Shown here: in pieces, positions 54,443-63,318 of the stretch
How the letters are laid out: every line of letters starts with the position of its first letter
Position numbering within the stretch: the stretch's first letter is position 1
Source of the DNA: Agrobacterium tumefaciens
Lineage (GTDB): Bacteria; Pseudomonadota; Alphaproteobacteria; Rhizobiales; Rhizobiaceae
NCBI GenBank assembly: GCA_017744915.1
Contig: JAGIAH010000006.1
Coordinates: 1 to 64,000, forward strand
Length of the DNA: 64,000 nt
Reading direction: 5' to 3'
Made by a program: the position numbers and the translations under genes
The notes under the pieces: model-generated
Database searches by the model: none
Told to the model about the DNA's origin: nothing
Seen by the model: only the letters and a program-made list of their open reading frames with translations

Positions 54443-55143
54443 GACTGCACCTCCGGCATGGCGGTCATCGTCTTGCGGGCCACACGGCGGCCAAACAGCC
54501 ACATGCCGACAAGGGCAAGGATGAGCCGCAGGCTGAGCGCCAGCGCGAGATAGATGAGCGTGACGACGATATAGACCTCGAAGGAGCGATAGGTCTGCGA
54601 TTCCACGAAGGCTGCGGCGGCCGCAAGCTCATGGGTGGAGATGGCCGAACATATGCTCGATGCCAGCATCATCAGCACGAACTGGCTGCAGAGCGAAGGA
54701 TAGACCTTGGCAATCGCCGGCACGATGATGACGTGGCGATAGATCTGGTACTTCGTGAAGCCCAGGGCCTCACCCGTCTCGATCTGCGACTTGTGCACCG
54801 CCTCGATGCCGGCGCGAATGATCTCCGTCGAATAGGCCGCAAGGTTGATCGTCATGCCGATCAGCGCTGCCGTATCTGCCCCGACACGAAAGCCGAGGCC
54901 CGGCAGGCCGAAATAGACGATGAAAAGCTGCACCAGAAACGGCGTGTTGCGGATCACCTCGACATAACCGTCGACGATGATGCGGACGATGCCGCCATTG
55001 ATGGAGCGCAGCGAGGCAAGAAGAATGCCGAAAGCGCAGCCGAGCACGATGGACAGGACCGACAGCTTGATCGTCAGCCATATGCCATTCAGAATCTCGT
55101 TCTGATATTGGGCGAGCGCGCCGAATTGGAATGTGTAGGACAT
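54439..55143 (-). CDS. Polar amino-acid ABC permease
   Basis: 234 residues, HisMQ type: LTIKLSVLSIVLGCAFGILL first helix, EVIRNTPFLVQLFIVYFGL and the EAA region STEIIRAGIEAVHKSQIETGEAL. ATG 55143. Forms the channel with the 53783-54442 product. 66 bases after the binding protein gene. Confidence 0.9.
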   Translation of the reverse strand: MSYTFQFGALAQYQNEILNGIWLTIKLSVLSIVLGCAFGILLASLRSINGGIVRIIVDGYVEVIRNTPFLVQLFIVYFGLPGLGFRVGADTAALIGMTINLAAYSTEIIRAGIEAVHKSQIETGEALGFTKYQIYRHVIIVPAIAKVYPSLCSQFVLMMLASSICSAISTHELAAAAAFVESQTYRSFEVYIVVTLIYLALALSLRLILALVGMWLFGRRVARKTMTAMPEVQS

Positions 55144-55209
55144 GCGTCACTCCGTTGACATTTCCCGGCCCGCCGGAAGCCTTCCCGGCGGGCGCGTTGA
55201 AAGGCTCAA

Positions 55210-56013
55210 TCAGAAGCTTGGCAATTGCGGCAGCGGACGGCCGGTCCACTTGACCGAGATACGGTCGAGATCGCCCGACATCTTCATGAGGTAGATGGAG
55301 GTGTTCAGCCACTGGCGCAGCTCGAAATCCTCAAGCTTCGTCGCCATGGAATTGCCCTGCTGGAAGAAGGTGAACCCAACCTGCAGGCCGGCTTCCGGGC
55401 GCTGCTTGATGATCGCCTCGCCCACCGTGGACGGCAGGGCGACGGCATCCACCTGACCGGCGAGCAGTGCCTGGGCGCTGGTGGAATCATCTTCATAGAC
55501 GACGATTTCAAGACCTTCGACATTGGCCTTGCGCAGCGCGGTTTCCTGCGAGGAACCACGATTGACCGAAACGCGCTTGCCCTTGAGGCTGTCGAGGTTT
55601 TCGAACTTCTGGTCCTTGCCGGAAATGATGTCCATGTTGAAGGCGCTGTAAGGCTGCGTGAACATCACGGTCTTGGCGCGTTCGCCGGTCGGGGCGAGCG
55701 TCGCGACAAGGAAGTCGACCTTGCCGGTCTGAAGCGCGGGAATACGCGCCGGCGGCGTCAACGGCACCAGTTCGACCGGCAGAGACAGGTAGGAACCGAT
55801 GAGATTGGCGACATCGACGTCATAACCGGAAGGATTGCCCTTCTCATCCACCATGCCCATGGGCGGTGCACCGGTCAGAACGCCGATCTTGACCTTGCCG
55901 CGCGCCGTGATCTCGCTGATCGAGACGGCATGGGCGGATGTGCTGGCGGCAAGCGTTGCTGCGGCAACACCAACGGCAACGGTCATGTTCTTCAGAAATC
56001 TGGAAATGCTCAT
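55210..56013 (-). CDS. Polar amino-acid ABC binding protein (family 3)
   Basis: 267 residues with signal peptide (residues 1-28, cleavage near SAHA) and the family 3 fold: GKVKIGVLTGAPPMGMVDEKGN, GYDVDVANLIGSYL, PARIPALQTGKVDFLVATLAPTGERA. The conserved ligand positions of amino-acid binders are partly replaced (LAPTGERA where many have MTITPERA). ATG 56013 with GGAGGAG upstream. First gene of the operon; two symmetric operator-like sites lie 50-80 bases upstream. Confidence 0.9.
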   Translation of the reverse strand: MSISRFLKNMTVAVGVAAATLAASTSAHAVSISEITARGKVKIGVLTGAPPMGMVDEKGNPSGYDVDVANLIGSYLSLPVELVPLTPPARIPALQTGKVDFLVATLAPTGERAKTVMFTQPYSAFNMDIISGKDQKFENLDSLKGKRVSVNRGSSQETALRKANVEGLEIVVYEDDSTSAQALLAGQVDAVALPSTVGEAIIKQRPEAGLQVGFTFFQQGNSMATKLEDFELRQWLNTSIYLMKMSGDLDRISVKWTGRPLPQLPSF

Positions 56014-56061
56014 GGTTTCTCCTCCAATCTTATAGTGGCTGCCCGAAGCGGAACAGCGGCC

Positions 56062-56095
56062 TTGCGCAAAGCGCAAAATGTTCTCGATAACATTT
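56062..56095. promoter_or_regulatory. Two adjoining palindromes upstream of the amino-acid importer operon
   Basis: TTGCGC-AAA-GCGCAA (56062-56076) adjoins AAATGTT-CTCGAT-AACATTT (56076-56095). The second is a 20-base dyad with one mismatched pair and a TCGA centre, the central-CG style of LacI-family operators; a lacI gene lies 660 bases away in the divergent direction. Confidence 0.5.
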
Positions 56096-56308
56096 CAACG
56101 CGATTGACTAAAAACTCCTCCCAAGAAACAGCAAAAGCTCAAAACCGTCATAATTTCCTATTAAATTCAGCGATTTCGGCTGGTTATCGATTTTCCTCTT
56201 GTCGACACCGTTTCCCGTTCTTGGCAGGATCAATAATGCATGTTATCGGTATCATTGCAAGTCCGATCTACAGAACCGTTGCATCGGGCATTCATTCGGG
56301 AGGAAACC

Positions 56309-56629
56309 ATGTATACGCGCTCGGCAATCTTTGAAGGCACGATCCACCCCGGCCGGGAGGAGGAGTTTTTCCGCATCGTCGAGGAAAAACTGCTGCCCGT
56401 CTGGAAACGCATGCCGAACGCGCAGGCCGTGCGGGTGATGCGCACCAAGCGCACCGACCCTGACGCAGCGCCGATCATCATGGTGCAGGAAATCGATTAT
56501 CCCTCCATGGAAGCGGTCGAAGAAGCGCTGGTCTCGCCGGTCCGTCTCGAAGGCCGGGTGCTGACGGACGAGATGATGAGCATGTGCGACGGACGGTTTT
56601 ATCACCTCGTCTACCGCCGCATCGCATAA
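56309..56629 (+). CDS. Small dimeric alpha-beta-barrel-like protein, unknown function
   Basis: 106 residues: FEGTIHPGREEEFFRIVEEKLLPVWKRMP then VRVMRTKRTDPDAAPIIMVQEIDYPSMEAVEEAL, a beta-alpha-beta-beta pattern like EthD/YciI-type dimeric ferredoxin-like barrels, many of which bind small organic acids. I do not recognise a precise family. GGGAGG ribosome site 6 bases before ATG 56309. Divergent from the amino-acid importer operon and 122 bases before lacI, so possibly in the same regulon. Confidence 0.7.
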   Translation: MYTRSAIFEGTIHPGREEEFFRIVEEKLLPVWKRMPNAQAVRVMRTKRTDPDAAPIIMVQEIDYPSMEAVEEALVSPVRLEGRVLTDEMMSMCDGRFYHLVYRRIA

Positions 56630-56702
56630 ATCCGGTGCACGCCGCATCGATCTGCAATCAAGCGGCGTGCTTTCCCTGTTGATCTTCGTGTATGTCTTGT
56701 CC

Positions 56703-56714
56703 TGAACCGGTTGA
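56703..56714. promoter_or_regulatory. Possible LacI-type autoregulatory operator
   Basis: TGAACCGGTTGA, centre AACCGGTT perfect, one outer mismatch, 21 bases before the GGGGAG ribosome site of the lacI gene. Central CG as in LacI-family operators. Confidence 0.35.
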
Positions 56715-56751
56715 AATTGTTGCCGGCTTAAAACTGGGGAGACATGCTTTG

Positions 56752-57825
56752 GTGGAGCGCACGCCCTTGGCCGCAGCGTTAGTCACGTCAAAAAAAGCAA
56801 CGATGAGCGACGTCTCCAAACTCGCGGGCGTCTCAAAGATGACGGTGTCGCGGGTGCTGGCCGATCCTGCGCTGGTGTCGGAAGAAACGCGCCAAAAGGT
56901 GATGAAGGCAATCGAGAAGCTCGGTTATGTGCCGGACCGGATCGCCGGATCGCTTTCATCCCGGCGCACCAATTTCATCACCGCCATCCTGCCGACACTC
57001 ACCAACTCCAACTTCGCCGACAGCGCGCAAGGGCTCGCCAATGCGCTGCGCGCCGCCGACTACCAATTGCTGATCGGTTATACCATGTACGATCTGCAGG
57101 AGGAGGAGCGCGTCATCCGCACCATGATGGAGCGCCGTCCCGACGCCATTGTCGTCGCCGGCACGGTGCATACCAAGATGGCGAGCGAGGTGCTGATGCG
57201 TGCCGGCATTCCGATCGTCGAGATCTGGGACGTGCCCGAACACCCCATCGACCATGCGGTTGGCTTTTCCAACTACGAGGTGGGAAGAAACGCCGCCAAA
57301 TATCTGATATCGCTTGGCTTCAAGCGGATAGGCGCATTGGGCTCCAGGGCCGATGGCGACGTGAAGGACTGGCGCGGCGAAAGCCGCCTGCTCGGTTTTG
57401 GCGCAGCGCTGCGCGAAGCCGGCATTGCCGATGACCTCATCATCCGCGAGGGCAGCGCACCGGTTTCCTATGATCATGGAGCAAAGACGCTAGGCTCGCT
57501 GCTAACAAAAGCTCCCGATGTCGAAGGTATTTTTGCGGTATCGGATATTTCCGCCGTCGGCGCGCTGATGGAATGTCATCGCCGCGGCATTCGTGTGCCC
57601 GAGCAGGTTTCCATCCTAGGCTTCGGCGATTTCGATATCGGCCGGCAATGTTATCCCGCAATTTCAACGATCCGCGTCGATGCGCAGATGATCGGCCGCA
57701 AGGCGGGCGAATTGCTGCTTTCGATCCTTGAGGCGGAAAAGGATGCCACCATTCCCGAAGGAGCGCGGGTGGATGTCGGGTTCGAACTGATCGTGCGGGA
57801 GACGACGAAGCGGGCCGGCCTGTAG
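56752..57825 (+). CDS. LacI-family transcriptional regulator
   Basis: About 357 residues: N-terminal helix-turn-helix with hinge (ATMSDVSKLAGVSKMTVSRVLADP; YVPDRIAGSLSSRRT) and a periplasmic-binding-protein-like sensor domain (FITAILPTLTNSNFADSAQGL; VEGIFAVSDISAVGALMECHRRGIRVPEQVSILGFGD). Start uncertain: GTG 56752 or TTG 56749 follow GGGGAG at 7-10 bases, whereas ATG 56692 has no ribosome site and would put the operator-like palindrome in the coding region. Probable controller of the adjacent importer/dehydrogenase operon. GntR-group of LacI (gluconate-type) is possible from the sensor; ligand unknown. Confidence 0.86.
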   Translation: MERTPLAAALVTSKKATMSDVSKLAGVSKMTVSRVLADPALVSEETRQKVMKAIEKLGYVPDRIAGSLSSRRTNFITAILPTLTNSNFADSAQGLANALRAADYQLLIGYTMYDLQEEERVIRTMMERRPDAIVVAGTVHTKMASEVLMRAGIPIVEIWDVPEHPIDHAVGFSNYEVGRNAAKYLISLGFKRIGALGSRADGDVKDWRGESRLLGFGAALREAGIADDLIIREGSAPVSYDHGAKTLGSLLTKAPDVEGIFAVSDISAVGALMECHRRGIRVPEQVSILGFGDFDIGRQCYPAISTIRVDAQMIGRKAGELLLSILEAEKDATIPEGARVDVGFELIVRETTKRAGL

Positions 57826-57860
57826 GGCTTTAACGAGTGAGGAACGAGCGGGTGCCGCTT

Positions 57861-57889
57861 GTTTCTTCTCCCCGCCGGGGAGAAGAAAC
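57861..57889. repeat. Strong perfect palindrome, rhizobial intergenic repeat type
   Basis: Arms of 13 bases (GTTTCTTCTCCCC and its complement) around GCC, between the convergent lacI and proline-racemase-like genes. The CTTCTCCCC...GGGGAGAAG core is a frequent dispersed palindrome in Rhizobiaceae intergenic regions (RPE/RIME-like elements). Probably also acts as a bidirectional transcript end; no T-run follows. Confidence 0.7.
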
Positions 57890-57935
57890 GGGCCGCGCCG
57901 CCGTAGCATATCTCAAGATGCAGCCTGCGTGCGTA

Positions 57936-58964
57936 CTACCTAGCACCCCACGTATCCGTCAGCCGATACCCCTCCGGCCACGGATCGGACGGATCGAGCA
58001 TGTGCTGGTGAATGCCGGTGATCCAGCCACGGCCGGAGATTTCCGGCAGGATGGCCGGGCGGTCGCCAACAGTTGTCGTTCCGAGGATGCGGCCGGTGAA
58101 AGTCGAGCCGATCAGCGACACCGCTGTCAGCGTTTCACCCTCCATCATCTCACCGCGTGCATGCAGCACGGCCATACGGGCCGAAAGTGCCGTGCCCGTC
58201 GGTGAGCGGTCCACCTTGCCCGGCTGGATGGCGACGGCCGCCCCTGCCCGCAGGCCTTCGGCAGTCCGCTCCACCTTGCCGGCAAACAGGCAGAAGGAAA
58301 AATGTCGCCAGTCGGGGTTTTCGGGATGATCGAAACCCAGAGCCTTGTTGGCGGCATTGGTGATGCGCACGCCGAGGCGGGCAATATCATGCGCCTCTTC
58401 CGGTTTCAGTCTGAAACCCATCGCTTCGGCGTCGACGATGACGAAGCTGTCGCCGCCATAAGCGGTATCCACCTTCAGCTTACCGAGGCCTTCGACCTCA
58501 AGTTCGGCGTCGAGCTTTGCGGCAAAGCTCGGCAGGTTCTGCACGAAGATGCGCTCGGCCTTGCCGTTGCGGCATTCGGCGCGCACCTTCACCAGCCCGC
58601 CCGGCGCTTCCAGAAGCATATGGGTTTCCGGCTCCTGCATCGGCACAATGCCGCCATCCAGCAGCACGGTGGAAACGCAGATGGAATTGGAGCCGGACAT
58701 GGGCGGTGTGTCTTCCGGCTCCATGATGATGAAGGCGGCATCCGCATCCGGATGTTTCGGCGGCACCAGCAGGTTGACGTGGCGGAAGACACCGCCGCGC
58801 GGCTCATTCAGTACGAAATTGCGCAGCGTCTCGTCACGAGCGATGAAACGGCTCTGTTCCCAGATCGTCTCGCCCGGCGGCGGCTTCACGCCACCGACAA
58901 TCACATCCCCCACCTCGCCTTCCGCATGTGCGGAAATGACATGAACGGTCTTTATGCTGCGCAT
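57936..58964 (-). CDS. Proline racemase superfamily protein lacking both catalytic cysteines
   Basis: 342 residues. Typical landmarks of the superfamily: [45 protein letters not shown] and [15 protein letters not shown]. In proline racemase and 4-hydroxyproline epimerase the two general acid/base residues are cysteines in MCGH and DRSPCGT; here they are S90 and T256. Trans-3-hydroxy-L-proline dehydratases have Cys/Thr, so a Thr at the second site suggests dehydratase-like chemistry, but the Ser at the first is unusual. ATG 58964 with GAGGAG upstream; 10 bases from the aconitase X gene. Substrate unknown, a hydroxyproline or related imino acid is likely. Confidence 0.83.
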   Translation of the reverse strand: MRSIKTVHVISAHAEGEVGDVIVGGVKPPPGETIWEQSRFIARDETLRNFVLNEPRGGVFRHVNLLVPPKHPDADAAFIIMEPEDTPPMSGSNSICVSTVLLDGGIVPMQEPETHMLLEAPGGLVKVRAECRNGKAERIFVQNLPSFAAKLDAELEVEGLGKLKVDTAYGGDSFVIVDAEAMGFRLKPEEAHDIARLGVRITNAANKALGFDHPENPDWRHFSFCLFAGKVERTAEGLRAGAAVAIQPGKVDRSPTGTALSARMAVLHARGEMMEGETLTAVSLIGSTFTGRILGTTTVGDRPAILPEISGRGWITGIHQHMLDPSDPWPEGYRLTDTWGAR

Positions 58965-58974
58965 TCGAAACTCC

Positions 58975-60684
58975 TCAGGAAAGCCAGGATGGAAGGCGGG
59001 AACCCGCACGGCCGGTCAGTGCGCTTTCGACGCAATCGGCAAGGCTGCCGAAGCGAACCGCGCGGCCGCTGAGGCCCGGGCCGTAATGGGCGTATTTGCC
59101 GGAATTGGTCATCAGCGCGCGGGTCTTCGTCGGGAAAACCGGCTCGGAAATAGAACACCAGCAGAGATCCGGCAGCACCTGCACGCCGCTGTCCTTGAGA
59201 CTTTGCAGCGTGCCATCCTGCGCTGCCGCATCGATGACCTGCTGGCCGGCCGTGACGATGACGGCGACATCCGCATGGCGCTTGCGGCCGGCAAACTCAA
59301 CGGCGAGCGCGCGGCACTCCTCCAGCGAGGCATGCGGGCTGCCGATGGCGACAAGCTGCACCTCTTCCGGCCCCTCATTCAGAAGCGACCAGCCGGCGGC
59401 CATATCGGCGAGCGAAATGGTCACGGTCCCGGCGGTTTCGAGCGGCGCAAGTTCCGCTTCCGGCGTCACACCCTCGATATGCAGCATGGGCGAGGCAGAG
59501 GTGGTGCCGAAGGCGGCGCAAAGCGCTTTCAGATCATCGCGCGACGGTTTTGCAGCTCCAAGACCACGCAGCAACGGAATGCAATCCGGCGCGGCCTTGC
59601 CGGCGAGATAACCGACGAGCGGCCAGAAGGCGTCATCGATGCCAGCTGGCAGGGCCACATCGACGATGCGCTGCGGCCGGCGGTTTTCTTCGAGATACAC
59701 CCCCGAAAGCGGTGCCCTGCCCGTCATCGCGATGCAGAGATCGAGAAAATCCGGATGTTTGGCAGTTCGGGCACCGAGCACCGTATTGGCGAAAATCACC
59801 GCATTCGATTCGGCCCAGCCGATCGATTCGCCGGCATTCGGTGCACTGTCGAGAAGGTAAGGCGAACAGGTGAAGGTGGGGCGACAGCCCATGCGCACAT
59901 AGGCATCGGCCAGCCTTGCCGCCGGATCGCCAAAATCCTCCGGCACGCCCTGCGCGCGCCAATGCGCCTTGTCGACCGAAATGGCGTTCATGGTGGTCGG
60001 CACCCGCACCTTGCCACCCATCTCCGCCATTTTTTCCGCAAAGGTGAGGTTAGCGGGGCTGGCATAGATGCAGCCATCGATATGGCCCTGGGTGACATCG
60101 ACAAGCGCGGATGCCCCCTGCTGGGCGGCCATGGCGACGATGATGCGCATGGCCTGGCGCGCGGCAATGCCGTCCCGTCCCTCCAGCATCGCCCGATCAT
60201 CGTCCTTCAGGTCGAGATGGGCGGTTGCGGGCGGGGTGATCGCCAGCGAGACGCCGTCGGCCTCGATGGTGTTTTCGTCGACGCTGACATGTGCGGCGCG
60301 GGAGAAGCGGGCGAAATTTTCCGCATCGAGCCGGATGACCGGCAGAGCCTTGCCGAACATTTCCGCCGCCACAAGCGCGCCGAGCGTCAGCACATCTTCA
60401 GCCTCGCAGAAAATCAGCGCCGCAGGCGCGCGGCCGGTGAGGATGAGATCGAGCAACACGCCCGAGCCGGTGCAGGAGCCACGGCTGGTCGGCATGAACA
60501 GCACGCCGCCGGTGAGACAGATGCCATGCAACGGGTGATGCACATCGATCACCCGGCCCGTGGCGGGATCGACCCCGCCCCAGAAGCTCAGCGCCTCGCT
60601 CGTGGCGATGACCTTGCCTTCGGCCGCACCCGGCAGGATGCTGCGCGCTTCAGGAATAGCTGGTGTCGAAACGGCAGAAGACAT
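58975..60684 (-). CDS. Aconitase X, probable cis-3-hydroxy-L-proline dehydratase
   Basis: 569-residue single-chain AcnX: N-terminal swivelling domain (DUF126 type, residues about 1-140, with [17 protein letters not shown] around C71) fused to the catalytic DUF521 domain ([49 protein letters not shown]). AcnX from Agrobacterium has been reported to dehydrate cis-3-hydroxy-L-proline to delta-1-pyrroline-2-carboxylate using an iron site with cysteine ligands, not a classic [4Fe-4S] aconitase centre. The flanking proline-racemase homologue, D-amino-acid dehydrogenase and amino-acid importer support an imino-acid pathway. ATG 60684 with GGAGA. Substrate inferred from the described homologue. Confidence 0.88.
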   Translation of the reverse strand: MSSAVSTPAIPEARSILPGAAEGKVIATSEALSFWGGVDPATGRVIDVHHPLHGICLTGGVLFMPTSRGSCTGSGVLLDLILTGRAPAALIFCEAEDVLTLGALVAAEMFGKALPVIRLDAENFARFSRAAHVSVDENTIEADGVSLAITPPATAHLDLKDDDRAMLEGRDGIAARQAMRIIVAMAAQQGASALVDVTQGHIDGCIYASPANLTFAEKMAEMGGKVRVPTTMNAISVDKAHWRAQGVPEDFGDPAARLADAYVRMGCRPTFTCSPYLLDSAPNAGESIGWAESNAVIFANTVLGARTAKHPDFLDLCIAMTGRAPLSGVYLEENRRPQRIVDVALPAGIDDAFWPLVGYLAGKAAPDCIPLLRGLGAAKPSRDDLKALCAAFGTTSASPMLHIEGVTPEAELAPLETAGTVTISLADMAAGWSLLNEGPEEVQLVAIGSPHASLEECRALAVEFAGRKRHADVAVIVTAGQQVIDAAAQDGTLQSLKDSGVQVLPDLCWCSISEPVFPTKTRALMTNSGKYAHYGPGLSGRAVRFGSLADCVESALTGRAGSRLPSWLS

Positions 60685-60696
60685 TGAAAATCTCCG

Positions 60697-61938
60697 TCAG
60701 AAACGTTGCGGCGAAAATGCCCTTGTATCGATGGCCGGCCTTTGTCCGGTCAGAAGATCGGCGACGATGCGGGCCGTGCCCGCCGATTGCGTCAGCCCCA
60801 GATGCCCGTGACCAAAAGCATAGACCACCCGCGCCGTGTGCCGCGCTTCGCCAATGGCCGGCAGGCTGTCCGGCAGCGATGGGCGGAAACCCATCCACTG
60901 TTTGCCGCCTTCGGTTTTCAGGCCCGGCAGGAAGGCTTTCGCCTTGGCCAGAAGCGCCTCGGAACGGGCGAAATTGGCCGGAAGCTCCAGTCCACCCAGC
61001 TCGACCGCTCCACCAACGCGGATGCCGGAGGAAAGCCGCGTGACAACGAAACCGTGCCCGCCAAAGGTCACCTGCGTACGCAGATCAAAAGCGGAAGAAG
61101 GCAATGTGGTATTATACCCCCGTTCCGTTTCCAGCGGAATTTTTTCCCCGAGCGACCGGGCGATGCGGTGCGAGAAGGCACCGGCCGCCAGCACCACCCT
61201 GCCGGCCTTGCGGGTGCGGCCATCGTGGCTCGCCACCTCGACGCCATCTTCCCGCGGCCTCAGCGATGCGACATCGAGGCATTCGATACGCCCGCCAATG
61301 GTGCGGAAATGATCGGCCAGCGCCTGCGTATAGAGCTTGGGATCGGCGATAGAATACCAGCCGGGCGTAAACGTGCCACAGGTGAAACGCGGCGCGATGC
61401 CGGGTTGTATCTCGGCCATCTCATCGGCATTGAGATGCCGGAACGCGATGCCGTGGCGTTCGCGCGACTTCCAGCCGGGAAGAGAGCTTTCGAATTCCGC
61501 CTCGCTCTCATAGACCTGAAGGTTGCCCTCCTTGCGCAGCATGGCGATGGTATCGGTCTTTCTGAGGAACGGCTCCAGCTCGGCCTTCGACAGCTCCATC
61601 AGCGCCGTCTGGGCGGCGGTGGAATGCTCGACTTTCGATGCGGCGCAGGCCCGCCAGAAGCGGAACATCCACGGCGCGATCTTCAGCGCATAGGCCGGCG
61701 GCACGCTGAGCGGACCCAGCGGATCGAGCAGCCATTTCGGCGCTTTCCAGAGAATGCCGGGCGATGCGAGTGGCAGGATATCGGTGAAGGCGAAGGCGCC
61801 GGCATTGCCTGCCGAAGCGCCCGCCGCCGGTCCCTCGCGGTCGATGACCGTGACCGAAAGACCGCGGCCCTGCGCGGCGATCGCTGCCGAGAGGCCGACA
61901 ACGCCGGCCCCAATGACGATGACATCCTGTGCAGACAT
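60697..61938 (-). CDS. FAD-dependent D-amino-acid dehydrogenase (DadA-like)
   Basis: 413 residues: dinucleotide-binding GAGVVGLSAAIAAQGRGLSVTVID, GASAGNAGAF for FAD, and C-terminal FAD contacts (WMGFRPSLPDSLPAIGE; FGHGHLGLTQSAGTARIVADL). Oxidises a D-amino or D-imino acid to the keto or imino form, passing electrons to the membrane or oxygen. ATG 61938 overlaps the ATPase stop by one base. In hydroxyproline pathways a related D-hydroxyproline dehydrogenase follows the epimerase; here the neighbouring racemase homologue could serve an equivalent role. No Pyr2C reductase is present in the window. Confidence 0.87.
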   Translation of the reverse strand: MSAQDVIVIGAGVVGLSAAIAAQGRGLSVTVIDREGPAAGASAGNAGAFAFTDILPLASPGILWKAPKWLLDPLGPLSVPPAYALKIAPWMFRFWRACAASKVEHSTAAQTALMELSKAELEPFLRKTDTIAMLRKEGNLQVYESEAEFESSLPGWKSRERHGIAFRHLNADEMAEIQPGIAPRFTCGTFTPGWYSIADPKLYTQALADHFRTIGGRIECLDVASLRPREDGVEVASHDGRTRKAGRVVLAAGAFSHRIARSLGEKIPLETERGYNTTLPSSAFDLRTQVTFGGHGFVVTRLSSGIRVGGAVELGGLELPANFARSEALLAKAKAFLPGLKTEGGKQWMGFRPSLPDSLPAIGEARHTARVVYAFGHGHLGLTQSAGTARIVADLLTGQRPAIDTRAFSPQRF

Positions 61939-62660
61939 TACCGGACGCTCGCCAGGAATTTCTGCGTTTCGGGATGCTGTGGTGCGCCGAACAGCTGATC
62001 GGGCGTGCCGATTTCCGCCATCACGCCCTGGTGGAAGAAGGCCACACGGTTCGACACATCGCGGGCGAAGGCCATTTCATGGGTGACGCAGATCATCGTC
62101 ATGCCCTCATCGGCCAGCATCTTCAGCGTATCGAGCACTTCGCCGACCAGCATCGGATCAAGTGCGGAGGTCACTTCATCGAACAGCATATATTCCGGCG
62201 ACATGGCAAGCGCGCGGGCAATCGCCATGCGCTGCTGCTGACCGCCCGACATGCGGTTCGGATAGACCTTCAGCTTTTCGGCAAGACCGACATGGGTCAG
62301 TTGCTTCACCGCGATCTCCTCGGCCTTCTCCTTGGAGATGCCGAGCACCTTGCGCGGCGCCAGCATGACGTTTTCGAGCACCGTCAGATGCGGAAAGGCG
62401 TTCCATTGCTGGAAGACGATGCCAACCTTGCGACGCAGCTTGTTGAGGTCGGTCGACTTGGCATGCACTTCCGTGCCGTCGATGACGATCTTGCCACTGT
62501 CGATCGGCTCCAGACCGTTGATGCAGGTGAGCAGCGTCGACTTGCCGGAACCGGAACCGCCGATGATGGTAACCACCTCGCCCTTGTTGACGGTGAGGTT
62601 GATCCCTTTCAGAACCTCCAGCGGGCCGAAGGATTTGCGGACGTTTTCGATCTCAATCAT
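61938..62660 (-). CDS. Polar amino-acid ABC importer ATPase
   Basis: 240 residues: Walker A GGSGSGKST, signature MSGGQQQRMAIARAL, Walker B YMLFDEVTSALD, H-loop VTHEMAFARDV. Overlaps the permease stop by 8 bases and the dehydrogenase start by one, so translation is coupled across the unit. Confidence 0.91.
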   Translation of the reverse strand: MIEIENVRKSFGPLEVLKGINLTVNKGEVVTIIGGSGSGKSTLLTCINGLEPIDSGKIVIDGTEVHAKSTDLNKLRRKVGIVFQQWNAFPHLTVLENVMLAPRKVLGISKEKAEEIAVKQLTHVGLAEKLKVYPNRMSGGQQQRMAIARALAMSPEYMLFDEVTSALDPMLVGEVLDTLKMLADEGMTMICVTHEMAFARDVSNRVAFFHQGVMAEIGTPDQLFGAPQHPETQKFLASVR

Positions 62661-63306
62661 TGGGGGACCACCGTCTTTCGAGATACCCGCCGAAACGGGC
62701 GATGGGGAAGCTGATAAGGAAGTAGATGGCGCCGCAGATCATCAGGATGGTCAGCGGTTCCTGCAGGCGGGTGACGAGGATCTGCGAGGCGCGCAGAAGC
62801 TCGATGAGGCCGAGCCACAGAACGAGCGCGGAATCCTTCATCACACCCAGCGTCAGGCCGATCCACGAGGGCAGCGACACGCGGGTGGCAAGCGGCAGAA
62901 CGATGTAGCGCATGTCCTGCGACCAGGTCATGCCGAGCGACCGGCAGGCGCGGCGGGTGTTGGAAGGCACCGCTTCAATGCCGCCACGCACGATCTCGGT
63001 GCAATAGGCCGCCGTATAAAGCGACAGAACCACGCAGGAGGTGGTGAACGGCGGCCAGCCGAGCTTGGCGATCGACTGGAAGGCATTACCGAGCACCAGC
63101 TGGATGAGCAGCGGCACGGAACGAAAAATGTCCAGAACGAAGGTCAGCGGCAGCGACCAGTATGGGCCGAACTGGAAACGGATGATCCCGAAGATGATCC
63201 CCATGATGGTGCCTGCCGTGACGGCAACGGCGGTGACGGCAAGCGTCATGCCGGCACCCTTGGCCAGGAAGGCGAGATCACTCCAGGTGAGAGCGGTTTC
63301 AAACAT
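62653..63306 (-). CDS. Polar amino-acid ABC permease
   Basis: 217 residues, HisMQ type; LAVTAVAVTAGTIMGIIFGII first helix, DIFRSVPLLIQLVLGN, EAA region TEIVRGGIEAVPSNTRRACRSLGMT and VMKDSALVLWLGLIELL. ATG 63306, 12 bases after the other permease. Confidence 0.91.
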   Translation of the reverse strand: MFETALTWSDLAFLAKGAGMTLAVTAVAVTAGTIMGIIFGIIRFQFGPYWSLPLTFVLDIFRSVPLLIQLVLGNAFQSIAKLGWPPFTTSCVVLSLYTAAYCTEIVRGGIEAVPSNTRRACRSLGMTWSQDMRYIVLPLATRVSLPSWIGLTLGVMKDSALVLWLGLIELLRASQILVTRLQEPLTILMICGAIYFLISFPIARFGGYLERRWSPND

Positions 63307-63318
63307 GGCTCACCTCTC

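Noticed and set aside
58954..60687. 577-codon plus-strand frame opposite aconitase X
   Set aside because: Almost coextensive with aconitase X; composition typical of antisense reading.
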